Part shown: in pieces, positions 6,919 to 8,731 of the stretch | Layout: the number at the start of each line of letters is the position of its first letter | Numbering within the stretch: position 1 is the stretch's first letter | Origin: Roseiarcus sp050010035 | Lineage (GTDB): Bacteria > Pseudomonadota > Alphaproteobacteria > Rhizobiales > Beijerinckiaceae | Direction of reading: 5' to 3' | DNA: 8,731 nucleotides | Assembly (NCBI GenBank): GCA_050010035.1 | Contig: JBEKLU010000177.1 | Span: 1 to 8,731 of the forward strand | The notes under the pieces: model-generated | What the model saw: the letters and a program-made list of their open reading frames with translations, nothing else | Database searches by the model: none | Told to the model about the DNA's origin: nothing | Program-made: the position numbers and the translations under genes

Positions 6919-7086
6919 GGCGTCGACCAGCGGAAGGGGCCGGCGCTCGCCCATTACAAGCTCGACGGCTTCTCGGTGGAGCGGCTGATGGTCTTCCTGA
7001 CCGCGCTGGATCAGGATGTGGAGATCGTGATCAGGAAGAAGCCGAGGTCGCGGGCGGCGGCGAGGATTTCGGTGGTGGCGGCGTGA
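6919..7086 (+). pseudogene. Truncated HTH_37/XRE-type antitoxin, C-terminal remnant (copy A)
   Basis: The last ~55 codons read GVDQRKGPALAHYKLDGFSV, then ERLMVFLTALDQDVEIVIRK, then KPRSRAAARISVVAA and a TGA at 7084-7086. This is the characteristic C-terminal end of small XRE/HTH_37 transcriptional regulators, the HigA-like antitoxins of type II toxin-antitoxin loci. Only the end of the recognition helix (family pattern GxDQxKxxAL) survives. The upstream in-frame residues are Arg/Gly-rich and unrelated, with no good start: the frame opens after a TAG at 6712-6714 and its first usual start codon is a TTG at 6835. The HTH and any partner toxin gene are missing. It shares a 210-nt direct repeat with copy B. 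Its codon differences from copy B include six silent changes, which suggests it was under coding selection for some time. Confidence 0.72.
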
Positions 7087-7150
7087 TGCGGCGGCGAAGT
7101 TGCTGGGCATAACTTCTATTGCAATTTAATTTTGTGCGCTGTCACCGTAA
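6941..7150 (+). repeat. Direct repeat, copy A (210 nt), left of the TacAT module
   Basis: Aligns without gaps to 8282-8491 (constant offset 1341 bp). By hand count 26 mismatches, about 88% identity. It covers the C-terminal 48 codons plus stop of an HTH_37-type gene and 64 nt of 3' sequence, ending in the shared GTCACCGTAA. Divergence is lower in the coding part (13 of 146) than after the stop (13 of 64). Both copies are in the same orientation and enclose the toxin-antitoxin operon. Confidence 0.92.
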
Positions 7151-7153
7151 ACA

Positions 7154-7165
7154 AATGATATCATT
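7154..7165. promoter_or_regulatory. 12-bp perfect palindrome AATGATATCATT
   Basis: Perfect self-complementary 12-mer starting 4 nt after repeat copy A, in an AT-rich patch about 110 bp upstream of the toxin-antitoxin promoter. It could be an additional operator or a restriction-like chance palindrome; one or two such 12-mers are expected in a window of this size by chance. Confidence 0.2.
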
Positions 7166-7265
7166 GCGTTATTTAGCAAAGTCTTAAAAGGTGCGGTTTC
7201 AGCATCTATCGCTAGGCTCGGTAGTAAGGAGATCGTCGGCGCCATCCATGCCAGCGCCATTCGTA

Positions 7266-7301
7266 TTGACATTGTGGATACGAGAGAACATATTCTCGCG
7301 C
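7266..7301 (+). promoter_or_regulatory. Promoter of the toxin-antitoxin operon (TTGACA - 17 bp - CATATT)
   Basis: A perfect -35 hexamer TTGACA at 7266-7271, exactly 17 bp of spacer and a -10 of CATATT at 7289-7294 (4 of 6 to TATAAT). The expected transcription start, 7 nt after the -10, is about 7301, directly at the antitoxin ATG at 7302. This predicts a leaderless or nearly leaderless mRNA and agrees with the lack of a well-placed Shine-Dalgarno. An inverted repeat covers the -10. Confidence 0.6.
7284..7297. promoter_or_regulatory. Likely autoregulatory operator GAGAA-CATA-TTCTC over the -10 box
   Basis: Inverted repeat with 5-bp perfect arms and a 4-nt centre (12 of 14 positions symmetric) that contains the -10 hexamer. 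Ribbon-helix-helix antitoxins, alone or in complex with their toxin, typically repress their own operon by binding palindromes overlapping the promoter. The location here is exactly what that model requires; binding itself is inferred. Confidence 0.5.
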
Positions 7302-7643
7302 ATGTCAAAAGGTCGCTCTTCACCTTCGGAAAGCCTGGGCACTGCGGCCGTTGCGCTCGCGGAGCGTTCCTCGGCGGCCGATACGAAGGGTAGCATCAAC
7401 CTGCGCATAGAGGCCAATACCCGCCGGCTCATCGACGACGCGGCGGCGATCCTCGGCAAGACGCGCACCGAGTTCATGATCGAAAGCGCTAGACGGCAGG
7501 CAATCGACGTGCTGCTCGATCAGCGGCTCTTCGTGCTCGACTCCGATCGTTACGACGGCTTCATGCATGCACTCGACAATCCACCCGCGCCGGGACCGAA
7601 GCTGCGGTCACTACTGCGCCGAGTTCCGGCATGGCGGAAGTAG
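7302..7643 (+). CDS. DUF1778 ribbon-helix-helix antitoxin (TacA-like)
   Basis: 113 aa antitoxin of a type II toxin-antitoxin pair. After a Ser/Ala-rich N-terminal arm (about 1-29) comes the RHH DNA-binding unit: the beta strand SINLRIE (31-37), helix NTRRLIDDAAAILGK and helix RTEFMIESARRQAIDVLLDQ. The C-terminal part (LFVLDSDRYDGFMHALDNPP, ending in LRSLLRRVPAW) is the toxin-binding, neutralising segment typical of DUF1778 proteins partnered with GNAT toxins. The ATG at 7302 is chosen because it lies just after the predicted promoter; the frame is open upstream to ATG codons at 7248 and 7191, which would add residues without family character and overlap the promoter. The stop overlaps the toxin start by 13 nt, so translation is probably coupled. 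It likely neutralises the toxin and represses the operon. Confidence 0.9.
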   Translation: MSKGRSSPSESLGTAAVALAERSSAADTKGSINLRIEANTRRLIDDAAAILGKTRTEFMIESARRQAIDVLLDQRLFVLDSDRYDGFMHALDNPPAPGPKLRSLLRRVPAWRK

Positions 7644-8161
7644 AAGACAATCCGGAACGCCCTGCCCCCCGACTGTCGCCCCCCGTTCCCCTGACCCCCG
7701 AGCACGATCTTTCGGCCTTCGACTGCGGCGAGCCGGCGTTGAACGACTGGCTGCGGCGCCGCGCTCTGAAAAACGAAAGCCGCTTCTCGCGCACCTATGT
7801 CGTCTGCGAGGCCAACCGGGTGGTCGCCTATTTCAGCATCGCGGCCGGAGCGGTGGAACGTGCGGCTGCGCCGGGCAAGGTCCGCCGCAACGCCCCCGAC
7901 ACGATCCCGGTTTCGGCGATTGGGCGGCTCGCGGTCAGCCGCGACCATGCCGGTAAAGGGCTCGGCGCCGACATCCTTTCGGACGCCCTGCGCCGCATCG
8001 CGTTCGCCTCGCAGAGTATCGGAATCGGGGCGGCATTGGTCCACGCCAAGGACGACGCAGCGAAGCGCTTCTATATGAGGTGTGCCGAGTTCATCGAGTA
8101 TCCGGCCGATAGCCGAACCCTGTTTCTCCCCATCGAAACCGTTGTCGCGGCCTTCAGCTAA
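7631..8161 (+). CDS. GNAT-family N-acetyltransferase toxin (TacT/AtaT-like)
   Basis: 176 aa, typical for this group. By family knowledge such toxins acetylate the amino group of aminoacyl-tRNAs with acetyl-CoA and stop translation. Landmarks: LSAFDCGEPALNDWLRRRAL (27-46), the strand RTYVVCEANRVVAYFSIAAG (54-73), VRRNAPDTIPVSAIGRLAVS (84-103), the acetyl-CoA pyrophosphate loop RDHAGKGLGAD (104-114, pattern R/Q-x-x-G-x-G/A), LVHAKDDAAKRFY (136-148) with Tyr148 at the position of the catalytic tyrosine, and TLFLPIE near the end. All expected active-site features are present, so the toxin looks intact. The segment after Tyr148 (MRCAEFIEYP) departs from the more usual GF-containing form. ATG 7631 lies within the last codons of the antitoxin gene, giving the antitoxin-then-toxin order of TacAT modules. 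Confidence 0.92.
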   Translation: MAEVEDNPERPAPRLSPPVPLTPEHDLSAFDCGEPALNDWLRRRALKNESRFSRTYVVCEANRVVAYFSIAAGAVERAAAPGKVRRNAPDTIPVSAIGRLAVSRDHAGKGLGADILSDALRRIAFASQSIGIGAALVHAKDDAAKRFYMRCAEFIEYPADSRTLFLPIETVVAAFS

Positions 8162-8178
8162 ACTTGGGGAGAGTCGCG

Positions 8179-8427
8179 ATGGGTGAAGCCGAGAGAAAAA
8201 GACAGCAGCGAAAGCTATCGGTCTGGCCACACTCAGACGATTTCTGGGGTGCGATCGACCTGCATATGCCGCCGCCGGTGGCGGCGCTGTCCCATGACAA
8301 GCTCGACGGCTTCTCGGTGGAGCGGCTGATGATCTTCCTCACCGCGCTCGATCGGGACGTGGAGATCGTGATCAGGAAGAAGCCGCGCTCGCGGGCGGCG
8401 GGGAGGATTTCGGTGGTGGGGACGTGA
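8179..8427 (+). CDS. HTH-less HTH_37/XRE antitoxin C-terminal protein (copy B), possibly expressed with the toxin
   Basis: 82 aa. The ATG at 8179 follows the toxin stop by 17 nt and has GGGGAG about 7 nt upstream, the best ribosome binding site in this part of the window. The C-terminal ~45 residues (DKLDGFSVERLMIFLTALDR, then DVEIVIRKKPRSRAAGRISV) are the end of an HTH_37/XRE-type antitoxin. A weak trace of the recognition helix may remain (PPPVAALSHDKL against the family's QPKVSALxHYKL). The N-terminal ~38 residues (start MGEAERKRQQRKLSVWPHSD) do not form a helix-turn-helix. It may be a decayed gene, or a small protein that kept its dimerisation/C-terminal part and is co-translated with tacAT. 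There is no evidence for a function. Confidence 0.55.
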   Translation: MGEAERKRQQRKLSVWPHSDDFWGAIDLHMPPPVAALSHDKLDGFSVERLMIFLTALDRDVEIVIRKKPRSRAAGRISVVGT

Positions 8428-8491
8428 GGCGATGGGGAAGTTGCTGGCGACAACTTCATCTGCAATTTAGATTTGTGCACTGTCACCGTAA
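8282..8491 (+). repeat. Direct repeat, copy B (210 nt), right of the TacAT module
   Basis: Partner of 6941-7150, same orientation, gapless, about 88% identical by hand count. Both stop codons align (7084-7086 and 8425-8427), and similarity ends abruptly after GTCACCGTAA in both copies. Beyond the repeat the two flanks show no clear similarity. Confidence 0.92.
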
Positions 8492-8700
8492 TTCGTAATT
8501 CGGAGAGCAAATTCGCCTGTTTTGTCTTCGAGCATAACGACAAAGTGAGCCAAGACGGCATTCGTAGTGCGGTTATGGATGCATACGTCTCCCTCAAGAG
8601 GTCAAATAATCGTGGCTTATCCCGCTGTCCCAGGTGCCTCTAGATGTGGTATGCGGGCGTAGTTGAGTCGCCGTTCGAGGCGGCCGCGACGGGGCGCGCA

Positions 8701-8731
8701 ATGGCCAAGGGTCGATCGCTTTCGCAGTTTC
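8701..8731 (+). CDS. Possible start of an IS1595-family transposase (10 codons before the window edge)
   Basis: ATG at 8701 begins MAKGRSLSQF and runs off the right edge. Many IS1595-family transposases begin with a closely similar SLSxFQxLFPDE motif, of which only the first part is visible here. The region 8492-8700 holds no other supported gene. The upstream ribosome binding site is weak (GGGG about 8 nt before). Ten residues are too few for a firm call, but a mobile element would fit the patchwork to its left. Confidence 0.3.
   Translation, partial: MAKGRSLSQF

Noticed and set aside
7550..8230. 226-codon minus-strand frame opposite the toxin gene
   Set aside because: Antisense shadow of the GNAT toxin, which has the acetyl-CoA loop and catalytic Tyr on the plus strand.
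8425..8643. TGA readthrough extending the copy B protein by 71 codons
   Set aside because: The frame is open, but copy A stops soon after in the same frame, no readthrough context is visible, and nothing in the extension matches a known family.

Overview
This is a GC-rich bacterial chromosomal window, most likely from an alphaproteobacterium. The protein families and their wording fit Rhizobiales; a Methylosinus/Methylocystis-like or Bradyrhizobium-like host is my guess, not something the sequence proves. No rRNA, tRNA or CRISPR array was seen.

Left part (1-3061): a minus-strand efflux operon, with an MdtA-like periplasmic adaptor gene followed 2 nt later by an MdtB/MdtC-like RND permease gene that runs off the left edge. 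Divergent from it is a gene for an unrecognised 165-aa protein with one membrane segment near its C-terminus.

Middle part (3307-6393): a minus-strand stress-type membrane protein, a plus-strand minimal secreted RlpA-like double-psi beta-barrel protein, and a plus-strand two-CBS-domain protein with a conserved but unnamed C-terminal domain. Long intergenic stretches separate them. The one before the CBS gene holds what looks like a relic of a serine recombinase whose catalytic serine is now proline. Two palindromic motifs lie upstream of the stress gene and of the rlpA-like gene.

Right part (6394-8731): an accessory patch. A complete DUF1778/GNAT (TacAT-type) toxin-antitoxin operon lies between two gapless 210-nt direct repeats (about 88% identical by hand count, 1341 bp apart). 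Each repeat carries the C-terminal end of an HTH_37/XRE-type antitoxin gene that has lost most of its helix-turn-helix. The second remnant has its own strong ribosome binding site 17 nt after the toxin stop, so it may be expressed with the module. The toxin-antitoxin operon has a perfect TTGACA -35 box, a 17-bp spacer, a -10 box inside an inverted repeat, and a predicted transcription start at the antitoxin ATG, which suggests a leaderless, autoregulated mRNA. At the right edge a new reading frame begins with residues that resemble the start of IS1595-family transposases.

The genes do not form one pathway. Efflux, envelope maintenance and stress sensing/regulation dominate the left and middle, and the right end is a small mosaic of toxin-antitoxin fragments.
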